A stretch of 64,000 nucleotides of DNA from Dugong dugon (GCA_030035585.1 CM057462.1:117175234-117239233), one strand, 5' to 3'; shown: positions 24,148-36,779, counted from the stretch's first letter. Made by a program: numbers and translations. The notes: generated from the sequence alone by a model not told the origin.

Positions 24148-24334
24148 CAGGTGGCCTAGAAGTCTACATCTCTGCATTGGCGGTAGTGCCACTTGCAGTA
24201 CACCTGGGTGGCAAAGCACCGGTCCTTCACCTCAGGGAGGATGGTGAACTGGTCTTTAATGAATCCTTCAAATCCAGACTGAGTCATTTTCAAGAACTTG
24301 AGATCTTTGATTCCGGAATGAATGACTGGAGATT
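24148..24334 (-). pseudogene. UOX: UOX exon 5, with a nonsense codon and a degraded acceptor
   Basis: The exon reads [56 protein letters not shown], then TAG (24,156-24,158) where the family has Glu (GAG), then AT. The donor is GTAAGA. The inferred length is 187 bases, exactly what the protein requires (2 + 61 codons + 2), so there is no indel. The phase-1 end of exon 4 puts the exon start at 24,334, but the two bases before it read AA, not AG. A polypyrimidine stretch and a TTCTAAC branch-like motif remain just upstream. A cryptic AG in TCTCCAG could splice in frame and drop Gly-Pro-Pro. Confidence 0.93.
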
Positions 24335-24787
24335 TTATTTCAAGTTAGAAAAGGTAAGAAAAGATGAGATGATAAAACAGTTTCTTCTCACTGAGAACTA
24401 GCACTGAGAACCCTAGTCATTAAAACATGGCATACTATATTAATAAAAGAACTACATCTCTGCTCCTTGATTTCTTTCTTCTTATCTTCTATCAAGTCTG
24501 AGTGATGAGGATGGTGTGCCTTTCCCTCTGTCTAGATTCCATGAATACCTACTCTGAGAAGTTAGAGCCAACTACAAGGTTTAGAGGGCACACAGTGTCC
24601 ACACAAAACTGCCTAGCCTCACTTCTTACACAAACTGCTAGTTCAAGGGCTTCCCAAAATCACCCCTGGTTTGATAATTCTCTAGAAAGACTCATAGAAC
24701 TCAATGAAAGTTATTATATCCACAGTTACAGTTTATTTGAGGGAAAGCATACAAATTAAAATCAGCCAAATGCAAGTAGTACATAGG

Positions 24788-25291
24788 TGACATAGATTGA
24801 ATTGTGTCCCCCAAAAAATGTGTGTAGCAACTTGGCTAGGTCATGATTCCCAGTATTGTATGACTGTGTTATCTGATGCAATTTCTTTATGTGTTGTAAA
24901 CTCTACCACTATGATAAGATTATATGTGATCTCCTCATGTGTTGTAAATTCTATCACTGTGATGAGGTTATACTGATGAGGTTGACAAGATTAGTGTCTT
25001 AATGCAATCTCTTTTGAGATATAAAAGAGAGAAGCCAGCAGAGACACATGGGAACCTCATACCACCAAGAAAGCAGTGCTGGGAGCAGAGCGCGTCCTTT
25101 GGACCTGAGGTTCCTGCGCAGAGAAGCTCCCAGACCCAAGGAAGACTGATGACATGGACTTTCCTCCAGAGCCGATGGAGAAAGCATTCCCCTGGAGCTG
25201 ATGTCCTGAATTTGGACTTGTAGCCTACTGGACTGTGAGAGAATAAATTTCTCTCTGTAAAGTCATCCAGATGTCTCAGATGACTGAGACA
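24788..25291 (+). mobile_element. Afrotherian MaLR-type solo LTR with target duplication
   Basis: Starts TGACATAGATTGAATTGTG and ends ACTGAGACA, flanked by a perfect 5-base duplication ATAGG (24,783-24,787 and 25,292-25,296). TG...CA ends and a 5-base duplication fit an ERVL-MaLR LTR. A whole solo LTR fossil. Confidence 0.85.
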
Positions 25292-25311
25292 ATAGGGTAG
25301 AGTCCAAAAAC

Positions 25312-25525
25312 CAAAAACCAAACCCACTGCTGTCGAGTCGATTCTGACTCATGATGACCCCACGTGTTGCAGAGTAGAACTGCTCCATAGGGTTTTCTTG
25401 GCTGTAATCTTTGTGGAAGCAGATACCTAGGACTTTTTTCCAGGCTACTGCTGGGGGGGGTTTGAACAGCCAATCTTTAGGTTAGTAGTTGAGCACACAC
25501 CATTTGCACTACCTAGGAACCTTGG
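25312..25525 (-). repeat. AfroSINE
   Basis: The reverse complement reads from the SINE head (25,525 side) to the tail 'gtcgagtcgattctgactca' at the low end, beginning about 20 bases after the LTR. Confidence 0.85.
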
Positions 25526-27377
25526 GTAAAGTCCAGGGAGTACCAAACATGAAGCTTCCATGTCCTCTCCTTATGGAGTCAGGACACATTACTTACCCAA
25601 AACTGATGTGTGATAATATGCATAAATATTGCCAACCACGAGAAGCTCACTCAAGCCTTCAAGCCTCAGTGTACAGAATTTTTATTGGGGCTTCATTATG
25701 TAGGCATAATGGATTGATTGATTACCCATTTGGTTGATCTCAGTCTCCAGGTCAACTGATACCACATGACTCAAAGCCCTCACTATAAATCACATAGTTA
25801 GTCTTTCTGTTATTCCAGCTCCCACTTTAAGATTGTCCAGTGACTCAAGGCCTCCAAGCAAGCAAACACATTCCTATCAGGCATGACATTCCAAGAGCCT
25901 AGAGATTACCTCCCAGAAGCTGAGAACAAAGGCCAGAAATTCTCTTTGGGCAAGGCCAAATTATTTACTACATACCTGCCCTCTCCTGCCCTAGGAGAAC
26001 TGAAGGCCAGAGAATAAACTTCCCAGTTGTGATGAAGCCCACAAAAATGAATACCTGCCTCTCAGCTACTTGCAGGGGTGTTTTTCTAGGCCAAGACACT
26101 TAACACATTTTGAGCTCCATCTCATTCAACAGGCAATTATGCCAAATGAGTTAATAAGCTCCTCAAAAGCCATTCCTCTATCTACTTTTGACACTGCAAC
26201 TCATTTACTGGAGATTGTTCTTATCGGTCAACCATCTACACTGGCTGATGACTCCACCAGACCCTAATGGTGACTCAGTTCCACTGTAGCAATGAGCTCA
26301 GCAAAACCAGACAACTTCATGCAAGAGTAGAAGCATGTGCCTGGCTGAGTCTCAGCAGTAAGACTGGGAAGATAAGGTTGGTGACCCATATGGGCGATAC
26401 CCCTAAAGGCTTTTGATTTTTGACCAAAGGATAAAGGAGAAAATTGGTTCATGCATACCTAGGGGGCACAGGGAAGAGTTAAAAACAATGGAGGAGATGA
26501 TATGGCTCTCCTACTGCCCCTGAGGTCATCCCATAAGGTGAATGGAGAAGGTGGAAGCATGATGAGCATAATCTGAAGAAGCTGTTTACTTGTGTGCCAA
26601 GCAGTTCTGGCTCAGGGCCCAGGAGACAGGTGGGGCACAGAGTTAGGGAGGCGAAGAGTCTCTCTTTTTCCATATGGAACACACTGTAACTCCAGCACTT
26701 AGGTGGAGCCTGAAGAGAACATGGAGCTGTGTGCACACTTGGAAGTCCCAAGGTACAATGCTCTGTGGAGAGCAACCTTCTTCCCAACTGACACAGCAAA
26801 TACGGGCAGAGCCAGTGAGATTGTAGTTATACCCAGTGTGCAAGCTTCTTCCTGAGCACGAGTGCAACTGCCCTTGGAGGCTGTCAGAGGAAGGGGCGGG
26901 AGAGTTTGGCTACAGAGGCTCTGTATCTTGGTAGTGAGGAGCTACAAAGCCAGGGAAATATGGGAATCAACATTAGCACCATGACCTTATTTGTATACTC
27001 AGGCTGATGAGGTGGGGGGGATGTTGAGAAGACAGGTACAAACTTCCAACTACAAAATTTCATGGGAGGATTATTAAGGTCACCTCTCTTCAGTCTCTAA
27101 GTTAGTTCCAATTAATATCTATCGCTCTTGGCCTATTTCTGTAAATCAAGGGCCTAAGGTATCAGGCATCACCACATTGTATGTGATCTTTGTTGAAGAA
27201 CAAGAATGTAACTCATAACCCACAATTAAAATCCAGGGAAGCTCTTAATAATCCAATCACTTACATCCCTGTGTGGTTTTAATTGCTGTGGTTAACTCAG
27301 CAGCTGTGGAGTTTCAGAACTAGGTAAATAATGACTGTATTTCGATATTTTTCTCTACTATATATGTGTACCTACAA
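25526..27377. other. UOX intron 4, unassigned part
   Basis: About 1.85 kb without a repeat or exon that I can name. ORFs on the minus strand at 26,479-26,867 show no known motif. Confidence 0.35.
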
Positions 27378-30112
27378 GACAGAACCACCACTTGTCTGTC
27401 AGTTTGTCATAGTGTGGTGGTTTGAGTGTTGCTGGATGCCGGAAGCTATGCCATCAGTATTTCAAATACCAGCAGCGTCACCCATGGTGGACAGGTTTCA
27501 GCGGAGCTTCCAAACTAAGACAGACTAGGAAGAAGGACCTTGAGTATATCTCACTTGAATTTAGAGATCATCTCAAGAATAGATTTGATGCATTGAACAC
27601 TAACGACCGAAGACCAGACGAGTTGTGGAATGACATCAAGGACATCTTACATGAAGAAAGCAAAAGGTCATTAAAAAGACGGGGAAGAAAGAAAAGACTT
27701 TCTTCTGGATGTCAGAAGAGACTTTGAATTTTATTCTTGAATATAGAGTAGCTAAAGTGAAAGGAAGAAATGATGATGTAAAAGAGCTTAACAGAAGATT
27801 TCAAAGGGTGGCTCGAGAACACAATGTAAAGTATTATAATGATATGTGCAAAGACCTGGAGTTAGAAAACCAAAAGGGAAGAACATGCTTGGCATTTCTC
27901 AAGCTGAAAGAACTAAAGATATAATTCAAGCCTCGAGTTGCAATACTGAAGGATTCTACAGGGAAAATACTAAACGATGCAGGAAGCATCAAAAGAAGAT
28001 GGAAGGAATACACAAAGTCACTGTACCAAAAAGAAATGCTCAGTGTTCAACCATTTCAGGAGGTAGCACATGATCAAGAACTGATGGTACTGAGGAAAAT
28101 AAGTCCAAGCTGTAGTGAAGTCACTGGCGAAACACAAGGCTCCAGAAATTGACAGAATATCAATCAAGATGTTTCAACAAATGGATACAGTGCTGGAGGT
28201 GCTCACTTGTCTATCTATGACAAGAAATTTGGAAGACAGCTACCTGGCCAACCAACTGGAAGAGATCCCTATTTGTGCCGTTTCCAAAGAAACGGGATCC
28301 AACAGAATGCAAAAATTATTGATCAATATCATTAAATCACACACAAATAAAATTTTACTGAAGATCATTCAAAAGTGGTTGCAGCAGTACATCAACAGGG
28401 AACTGCCAGAAATTCAAGCCAAATTCAGAAGTGGATGTGGAATGAAGGATATCACTGCTAATGTCAGATGGATCTTGGCTGAAAGTAGAGACTACCAGAA
28501 AGATGTTTAACTGTGTTTATTGACTATGCAAAGGCATTCGACTGTGTGGATCATAATAAATTATGGGTAACATCGCAAAGAATGGGAATTCCAGAACACT
28601 CAATTGAGTTCATGAGGAACCTGTACTTAGATCAAAAGGCAGTCATTCAAACAGAACAAGATACTGCGTGGTTTAAAGTCAGGAAAGGTGTAAGTCAGGG
28701 TTGTATCTTTTCATCATACTTATTCAATCAGTATGCAGAGCAAATAATCCAAGAAGCTGGACTATATGAACACGAACAGGACATCAGGATTGGAGGAAGA
28801 CTCATTAACAACCTGAGTCATGCAGATGACACAACCTTGCTTGCTGAAAATGAAGAGGACTTGAAGCACTTACTGATGAAGATCAAAGACTACAGCCTTC
28901 AGTATGGATTATACCTCAAAAAAAAGAAAACAAAAATCCTCACAACTGGACCAATAAGCAACATCATGATAAATGGAGAAAAGATTGAAGTTGTCCAGGA
29001 TTTCATTTTACTTGGCTCAGCCATCAACACCCATAGAAACAGCAGTCAAGACATTAAACGATGTATTGCATTGGGCAATATCTGCTGCAAAAGACCTCTC
29101 TGAAGTGTTAAAAAGCAAAGATGTCACTTTATGGACTAAGGTGCACTTGACCCAAGCGATGGTATTTTCAATCGCCTCATATGCATGCAAAAGCTGGACA
29201 ATGAGTAAAGGAAGACTGAAGAAGAATTGATGCCTTTGAATTATGGTGTTGATGAAGTATACTGAATATGCCATGGCTGCCAGAAGAATGAACAAATCTG
29301 TTTTGGAAGAAGTATAGCCAGAATGCTCCTTAGAAGTGAGGATGATGAGACTTCGTCTCATGTACTTTGGATATGCTATCAGGAGGGACCAGTCCCTGGA
29401 GAAAAACATCATGCTTGATGTCTTAGTTATCGAATGCTGCTGTAACAGAAATACCACAAGTGGATGACTTTAACAAACAGAGATTTATTCTTTCATAGTC
29501 TAGGAGGCTGTAAGTCCAAACTCAGTATGCCAGCTTCAGGGGAAGGCTTTCTTTCTCTGTAGGCACTGGGGGAAGGTTCTTGTCAATCTTCCCCCATCGA
29601 GGAGCTTCTTAGTGCAGGAAACCCAGGTCCAAAGGACATGCTATTCTCCTGGCTCTTTTTTCTTGGTGGTATGAGGTCCCCTATGTCTCTCTGCTCACTT
29701 CTCTCTTTTCTATCTCAAGAGACATTGACTTAAGACACAACCTATCTTGTAGAGTCAATCCTGCCTCATTAACATAACTGCTGATAATTCCACCTCATCA
29801 TAGACGTAGGTTTCACAACACATAGGAAAATCACATCAGATGACAAAATGGTGGACAATCACACAATACTGGGAATCATGGCCCAACCAAGTTGGCAGAC
29901 ATTTTTGGAGGACACAGTTCAATCCACGACACTTGGTAAAGGGTCAGCAGAAAAGAGGAAGACCCTCAAGGAGATGGATTGACACAGTGGCGGCATCAAT
30001 GAGATTAAGCATAACAATGATCGTGAGGATGGCGCAGGACCGAGCAGTATTTTGTTCTGTTGTTCACAGGGTCTCTGTGAGTCTGAACTAACTCGACAGC
30101 ACCTAACAACAA
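27378..30112 (+). mobile_element. RTE-type LINE, long copy split by a solo LTR
   Basis: The 5' region ('cagaaccaccacttgtctgt', 'tggacaggtttcagcggagc') begins near 27,378, and the tail ends CTAACAACAACAG at 30,112. Plus-strand translations show the linker (27,709), reverse transcriptase (28,513-29,103: MFIDYAKAFDCVDHNKLW, KGVSQGC, and HADD in place of YADD) and the C-terminal part. Compared with the copy at 8,304-11,495 the AP-endonuclease region is largely missing (an internal deletion). It is not functional. A MaLR LTR sits at 29,419-29,931. Confidence 0.9.
29419..29931 (-). mobile_element. Afrotherian MaLR-type solo LTR inside the RTE
   Basis: TGTCTTAGTTATCGAATGCT ... CAATCCACGACA (reverse orientation), flanked by CTTG on both sides. 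The RTE phrase 'catgcttg...cttggtaaag' closes up when it is removed. A fossil solo LTR younger than the RTE copy. Confidence 0.85.
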
Positions 30113-30685
30113 CAGTCAGAGAGAGCAATGACCAGTGGGCAGTTGAAGATCTGCTAATTAAATATGTGCTGATTAAGTAAGGTGTGTTGTGCAGAGTGTT
30201 CCAGGATAAGGTGGTAAAACAGGAAATGGTATTTGTTTAGAGTTTTGAAATTCTCATTGGAAGCTGTATCTGAAGAAGGATGAAGACACCACCAAAGCCT
30301 TATATGGCTACAGCTCTCAGGCCAAAGAATGATCTCCTCCAATGCCCACCGTAGCATCTGGGTTTATCAGATATAGAGCAGAACCTCTAAATGTATAAAG
30401 ACAAAACCTATTAAAGATCTGTGAACATGGTTTCACATATCAGCATTTCTAAATGTAGCATACAGCTGATTAAAGTGAGTCTGAGTCTCAAATCCGAGAG
30501 AACCGTATGAGTGTAAAAAGATCAATTTGTGTCAAGGAATAAGTATCTTGCAACTTACTCTCCTTCTCTTCTAGACAGTGCACCCCCCATCAATCTTTAT
30601 CATTTCCCTTCCTGATGCCCTAAACTGAGACACGGTGTGCCAAGAGAGAAGGAGGGAACCAACATCGGCTGAAAACCCCCTGATT
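30113..30685. other. UOX intron 4, nothing recognised
   Basis: No repeat or coding signal that I can support. Confidence 0.35.
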
Positions 30686-30689
30686 GCCA

Positions 30690-30835
30690 GATGCTGTACT
30701 TGGTATTTTTTAATTTTTATCTTATTTAATCCTCACAACCCTATAAAGTAGGTATTTTTATACAGGTGACTTTAATCGTTTGCCTTCGTCACATGGCTAG
30801 AAACCGGCAGTGGTAGAGTTTGAACTCAGTACCAC
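30690..30835 (-). repeat. MIR SINE fragment
   Basis: 'tttaatcctcacaaccctat' and 'gtggtagagtttgaactcag' in reversed MIR order. Confidence 0.65.
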
Positions 30836-31424
30836 GTTATGAGATTCCATGATTTTCTTCCCCTCTTTTGGACCACTCCCCATCCATGCAATGTTTCTTC
30901 CTTTATCTTCTTCTCCCCACTTCTGTACTATCAGAAGCCTTTTCAGGAAATGAGAAGGTTGTCACTCCTCATTCTACAGTGTGCTTTGAGGCACTCAGAC
31001 AGAGCTCTGAACCTGAAAATACCATCTCCATTGGTCTGAACTGGAGACTGAAATGGCACTGTTAGAAATGACCCTGCATGTGTTGAAAACTTCTTATTCC
31101 TTAAATTTTTTTTTCTATTAAAATGCAAAGACCCCTTAAAGGAGTGACTCCTTAAGTCTTTATAAACTAACATTGTAATCTACTTCCAGCATTGATCTCT
31201 TCTAGAAAACAAAATCCTAGAGAAATGAAGCATGGGTTTGCAACCAAGGGAAGGGGCAGAATGACTAGTGAGAATGTTTGAATGGGGATAAACAGAAGGT
31301 GAAGGAGAACCAAAAGCAAACTTTACCTACTTCATCTTTTCATATAGGGCTGGCCTTGATCAAGAGCATCAAAGTAAGCCAGTCAGACTTTGGCTTCCCC
31401 AATGGTCTTAATCATAAAAGGATT

Positions 31425-31700
31425 CCTGAATGCAGTGCTAAATAGTGGTTGAGTCTACAGCCTTGGGATTCAGATTCTCTGAATTCAAATTCTAATGGCT
31501 CTCTCCATACCCCTCTTCTTAAGAGCAATATGCTCCTGAGGAAATTACTTAACTTCTCTGTACCTTTATTTTCTCGCCTGTAAAGTAGAGATGATAATTT
31601 TACCTAGTTCCTACAGTTGATACGTGTCTAAGATAATACATATAAAGGACTTAGTAGAATGTCCCATAAGGAGTGCTCTATACATGTTAGTTATTATGAC
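31425..31700 (+). repeat. MIR SINE, nearly full length
   Basis: 'cttgggattcagattctctg', 'aattacttaacttctctgta', 'taaagtagagatgataattt' and 'gtgctctatacatgttagtt' in MIR order. Confidence 0.75.
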
Positions 31701-34362
31701 ATTTTGCCATAATTGACTTTTGCTCTTTGATCTCCACCACCTGTAAGTATTTGTCATGTTTCACAGAGACTCAATAGGTTTTGAAAACTGCTTTTGATAC
31801 ACTTCCCCTGGCTGCCTCCAGCCCTGGGATGAGATTTATTTACCTCAGGGAAGTTTCAGTCCTGTTAGGCAACTTTGAAATGGCCTACTTTCTTGTTAGA
31901 ATTTAAAGATGGAGAAAGCAGTGGCATTTTCTAATGTGTCTGGGCTTCAGTTTCACACAAAATAAAATGTCTCATGTTCCCAAAGACTAACTATTGCCAC
32001 AGTTTTGGCAGAATGTAAACCATCAACTTTGGCACTCTCATCTTTCTATCAACAACAACAACAACAATAACAAATCTATTTTCTTTGATTTAAAAAAAAT
32101 TTTTTCCCTTGGCACACATTAGACACTCTGGATGAAATCAGAGAGCTTATTTTATCTTCTCTGTTGGCGGTGCCCCAGCCATCTGAGCACTGGTAAGAAC
32201 CCAAGCCTTTCAAATTCATGGGCCCATCACCTAAAAATATGATGCCTAACACACTCTAAAAATTCCATTTTAGACTAACAAGAAGTAATTCAACCAACCA
32301 GACTGTCTTTTTCTAGGTTACTTCCCATGAAACCACTTAATCTGCTTTTGTAATTTTTTTTTTTTTTTTTTTTTGCTGTTTCACCATGGTCGTAGAGTAA
32401 TGCAAAAGGAAGATTTTTCGCATTTTACTTTGCTAGGACAGAATCTTTTCTAGCTTTTAGTGTCCTCCTACACACTTAACAGATTGTGGTTTATCTCTCA
32501 GAGAAGCATACATCCTACTCTTTAGCTCTCTAAGGGAAAGAAAACTCAGCGAGAATTAACAGAAAATAAGCCCAATTCTTTACCTACGCAGCAGGTGTCA
32601 CAAGGCACAAAGCTTCACTGAGCCAAGAAAAAAATTCTGTCATGAAGAGGATAATTGCTTCCATGTTTAACACCTCCAAAAAGGACACAAATAGCTGAAA
32701 GGAGGATATTTTAAAACTATATTAAATCATTCTAGTAGAAAATCTTTAACTTGTAAAGTGCTAGAAAAAGCGAAGATCAATTAAATATCATTTGCCTTTG
32801 AGAGTCCATTTAGCTCATGCAGGGAGAGAGAGAGCTCCTTCCATGAAATTCTGGATGGGGAGAGGTGACATCATCCAGAAGCAAAGAAGTTGACTGGGAT
32901 TTTGTATAGCTAGGTGAAGATCAAGGTGATTTTTAAAGAACCTGTGTCTGCCAAGAACTGTTCTTTCAGAGGAACTGAAGAGTGCTTTTAGTCTTGATAT
33001 CGAAAAGACATAAATAAACAGACTTCTTGCCCTGGGTCTCCCACCTTCTCGATCTCACTTCTTCTGTCTGCCCAGCTTGTCTCCCTCAGGACTTTGGTTT
33101 CATCATCCCCATTCCTCAAAACTATACTCCTGTCCCCTTTAGCCTCCATGTCAACAGATGGGGTTTTTTCCCCTACTGTTTGAGACATCTTCTCCATCTC
33201 CTCTTCCCCTGCTTAGCTATGCTTTAGCGGAATTCTTATCATTAGTGTCAGAAGGGGAGAAAGTTGACGCTTAAAGAATTGTGAGTTATAATTCAAATAG
33301 TGATGAGGTTTGGGTGCTGACTTAGTTCAAACCAGTGAGTGAACAGTCCCAGTGATTTCAAGGCCCTCTAAGCTTGCAGTTCAGCAGAGACACATGAGAG
33401 AAGACTTTGAGGCTCGAGATTCCATGTAATGCCTAAACCAACAGCCTGTGTAACACATACACAGGCTCGTTCTCCTCTCAGAGCTCAGGAAGTCACAAAC
33501 ATACCACCAGCCCTCGCCCCTTTGGGTGAACAAATTTCTCTCTCTTCCACATTCTTCCATGGAGCCAGCAGACTTTGAACCAACTAAAAATACAGTTTAG
33601 TGATGTGGGTTTAAAAGATCTACCAAGAAAAAAACAACGTAATGGGAGTTTTACAGCAATTTCCAGCACCTAGAATGGTGCTTGGCATTTTGTAGGCTTT
33701 CTATAAGTGTTTGTTCAGTTGGTAAGAATGAATCCAGTCCACTAGGAGAAACCCAGTCACATGCCCTACTGAGAAGAGTCCCTTTTGGCTGAATTTGTGT
33801 TTAAGTAAATGTACTTGAAAGCCCAGTATTCTCCCCATTCTAGCCTGTCCTCCCACCAAAGGCACTACTTAGGGGTTTGTAACAACAGCCTTCACCAGGT
33901 GAAATGGTGGGAGGGTGTGTGTACGTGTGTGTATCTGAGTAAGTTAATAATTTTTTTCTTCAGTTAAGCCTGTGATATAAGGGTGATGATTGTAACATTG
34001 ACTCACATCACAATTGCTGCAGTTTTAACTCTTGCATAACAAGCAAATTAATTAAACTTTCCTACCAAATGAGCACAAATCTCCACTCTCCAAAGACGGA
34101 CACAGTACAAATGTCATCTTTCTATACCCAAAGCTAGAAGATACACACACTCATATACATGTGTACACACATACCTGTAGCCACTTAAGGCAACAGATGC
34201 CTCTCCTCTACCTCATCCCTGCCAGCTCTACATGATATCGGAGGGGTGGGGGGGCTGCATTCTAAATGAGCCAAGCTGGAGCTTCTGGGAACATCGCCAC
34301 AATGACTGCAATATCCTGAAGGTTTGTAATTTTCTGCAGAAAAAAAAGCTTTGGCCTGATTA
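31701..34362. other. UOX intron 4, unassigned part with a T tract
   Basis: Contains an (AAC)n run near 32,050, about two dozen T at 32,348-32,373 and a GTGTGT stretch near 33,915. I see no named repeat or exon. Confidence 0.4.
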
Positions 34363-34570
34363 TGTTGTTGTTGTAATATGCCATCAAGTCAATTCTGACT
34401 CATAGTGACCCTATAGGACAGAGCAGAACTGTTCCATAAGGTTTCCAAGGCTGTAATCTTTATGGAAGCAGACCGCCACATCTTTCTTATGTGGAGCACC
34501 TAGTGAGTTCGAATTACCGGCCTTTCGGTTAGCAGCCGAGTGCTTAACCACTGTGCCATCAGGGTTCCTT
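34363..34570 (-). repeat. AfroSINE (cluster copy 1)
   Basis: From 'catcaagtcaattctgactc' (tail) to 'ccactgtgccatcagggttc' (head), long variant with the 'tttatggaagcagaccgcca' middle. Confidence 0.9.
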
Positions 34571-34639
34571 GGTCTGATCATGGTGATTAGTTTTTCTACT
34601 CTGCAGCAGCCAAGTGACTACAATTCAAGCTGCTACTAA

Positions 34640-34850
34640 ACCCAAATGAAATCCACTCCCATCGAGTCAATTCTGACTCATAGCTACCCTATAGGGCAGA
34701 GTAGAACTGCCCAGTAGGGTTTCCAAGGCTGTAAATCTTTATGGAAGCAGACTGCCCCATCTTTCTCCCATGGAGCAACTGGTAGGTTCGAACCACTGAC
34801 ATCTCGGTTAACAGTTGAGTGCTTAACCACTGCACCACCAGGGCTCCTTA
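34640..34850 (-). repeat. AfroSINE (cluster copy 2)
   Basis: 'cccatcgagtcaattctgac' to 'ccactgcaccaccagggctc'; same strand and variant as copy 1. Confidence 0.9.
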
Positions 34851-34852
34851 GG

Positions 34853-35010
34853 CTGATACTCATTGCTGTGGAGTCGATTCCAACTCATAGCGAACCTATA
34901 GGACAGAGTATAAGTGCCCCACAGGGTTTCCAAAGAGCAGCTGGTGGATTTGAACTGTCAACCTTTTGGTTAGCAGCCAAGCTCTTAACCACTGGGCCAC
35001 CAGGGCTCCT
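34853..35010 (-). repeat. AfroSINE (cluster copy 3)
   Basis: Short variant: 'tgtggagtcgattccaactc' to 'ccactgggccaccagggctc', directly abutting copy 2. Confidence 0.9.
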
Positions 35011-35086
35011 CTCTTGTAATTTCTAGATAGAACATGGGTATAAAGAGCAGCCTTTCTTCTTATGATTAGCAAGTCCTATACTTGGC

Positions 35087-35245
35087 CATGGAGCCCTGGT
35101 AGTGCAGTGGTTCAGAGACTGGCTGCTAACCAAAAGGTCCCAGTTCAAATCCACTAGCCGCTCCTTAGAAACTCTATGGGGCAGTTCTACTCTGTCCAAT
35201 AAGGTCGCTATGAGTTGGAATCACCTTGGCAGCAATGGGGTATAC
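35087..35245 (+). repeat. AfroSINE (cluster copy 4, opposite strand)
   Basis: 'gagccctggtagtgcagtgg' to 'gttggaatcaccttggcagc'. It is inverted relative to copies 1-3, so it can form a hairpin with them. Confidence 0.9.
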
Positions 35246-35629
35246 TTGGCCACTCCACTTCTGCCTCCATGGCTCTGTTAAAAATATTCTTGAGGAAATC
35301 ACTACGACACCTATTTGCCAAACTCCACAGCTTCTTTTCAGATCTCTTTCAACCCAAACTTCTTAACTCTTCATGCAGGGACTCCTAGCTGTTCACTAAA
35401 TCTATTTCCTCCTTCTCCTAGATACCTAGATAGACTATATTTTCTTGCCTCCCTTGTAGTTAGGTGTGGCTCTGCGATTGAGTTCTTTTCAGTAGAAGTA
35501 ATGTGCAACTCTTACAGGCTTGGTGCTTATGCCTGAGGGACTTTCCCCCATCCTTTTGCTCCTCCAAGCTCTTCTCCTGTCCTGGTTGTCTGGTATGAAG
35601 ACCTACACTAAGGGTAACTCTAAAAAGTG

Positions 35630-36735
35630 AATATTAAAAATGTAAGAACTGGTTAGACACATGCAAAAAAAATGAAGTTGGACCATTATCTCACACCATA
35701 CACAAAGATTAACTCAAGAGGGATCAAAGACATACCTAAATGTAAGAGCTAAAACTATGAAATTTGTAGAAGAAAATATAGGGGTAAACCCTCGTGGCCT
35801 TGGATTTGGCAAAGGATTCATAGATATTACACCAAAATAGATAATTTGGACTTCATCAAAGTTAAGAACTTTTGTGCTTCAAAGAATAACATCAGGAAAG
35901 TGGAAAGGCAACCCACAGAATGGGAAAAAAACATTTTCAAGTTATATGTCTGATAAGGGCCTTGTATCTACAATATATAAAGAACTCTTAGTACTCAATA
36001 ATAAAAAGACAAATAGCCTAATTTTAAAAATGGGTAAATGAGATACTCATTGAGAAATAAAAATGAGATACTCATTTAGGAACAAAAAGTCAGATAATAA
36101 TAAGTGTTAGCAAGAATGTAGAGAAATCAGAGCCTTCATATTCTGTTGGTGGGAATATAAAATGGTGCAGCCACTTTGAAAAACAGTGTGACAGTTCCTC
36201 AAACTATTAAATATAGAGTTACCATATGACCCAGCAATTCCACCCTTCAGCATATGCCCTAGAGAAATGAAAATATACACCCATACAGAAACTTGTACAC
36301 AAATGATTATAGCAGCATTATTCATAATAGCCACAAGGTAGAAACAACCCAAATGTCCATCAACGGACAAATGGATAAACAAAATGTAATATAGCCTTAC
36401 AATGGAATATTATTTGGCTGTAAAAGCAATGAGTAATGATACATACTACAACATGAATGGACTTTGAAAACATTATGCTAAGTGAAAGAAGCCAGTCACA
36501 AAAGACCATATGTTATGATTCCATTCATATAAATGTCCAAAACAGGAAAATCTATAAAGACAGAAAGTAGATGAGTGGTTGCCTAGAGTTAGGGGTGGGC
36601 TGAGAGGGTAGAAGGTGATAGGGGTAAAAACAGAGTAAGAGTTGCCATCAGCCTGGGTCCCTGAATAACTTTATGGGAACAGAGCATGCGCACATACACA
36701 TACATACATGGAACTGAACTTTTACGAAAAGAATA
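35630..36735 (+). mobile_element. L1 LINE, 3' end
   Basis: End of ORF2 and 3' UTR: 'agaactcttagtactcaata', 'caaatgtccatcaacggaca', 'gaatggactttgaaaacatt', 'ttccattcatataaatgtcc'. Old and 5'-truncated. Confidence 0.8.
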
Positions 36736-36779
36736 AACTTCTATTGTGCTGAGCCATTACATATGAATCTATTTGTTAT

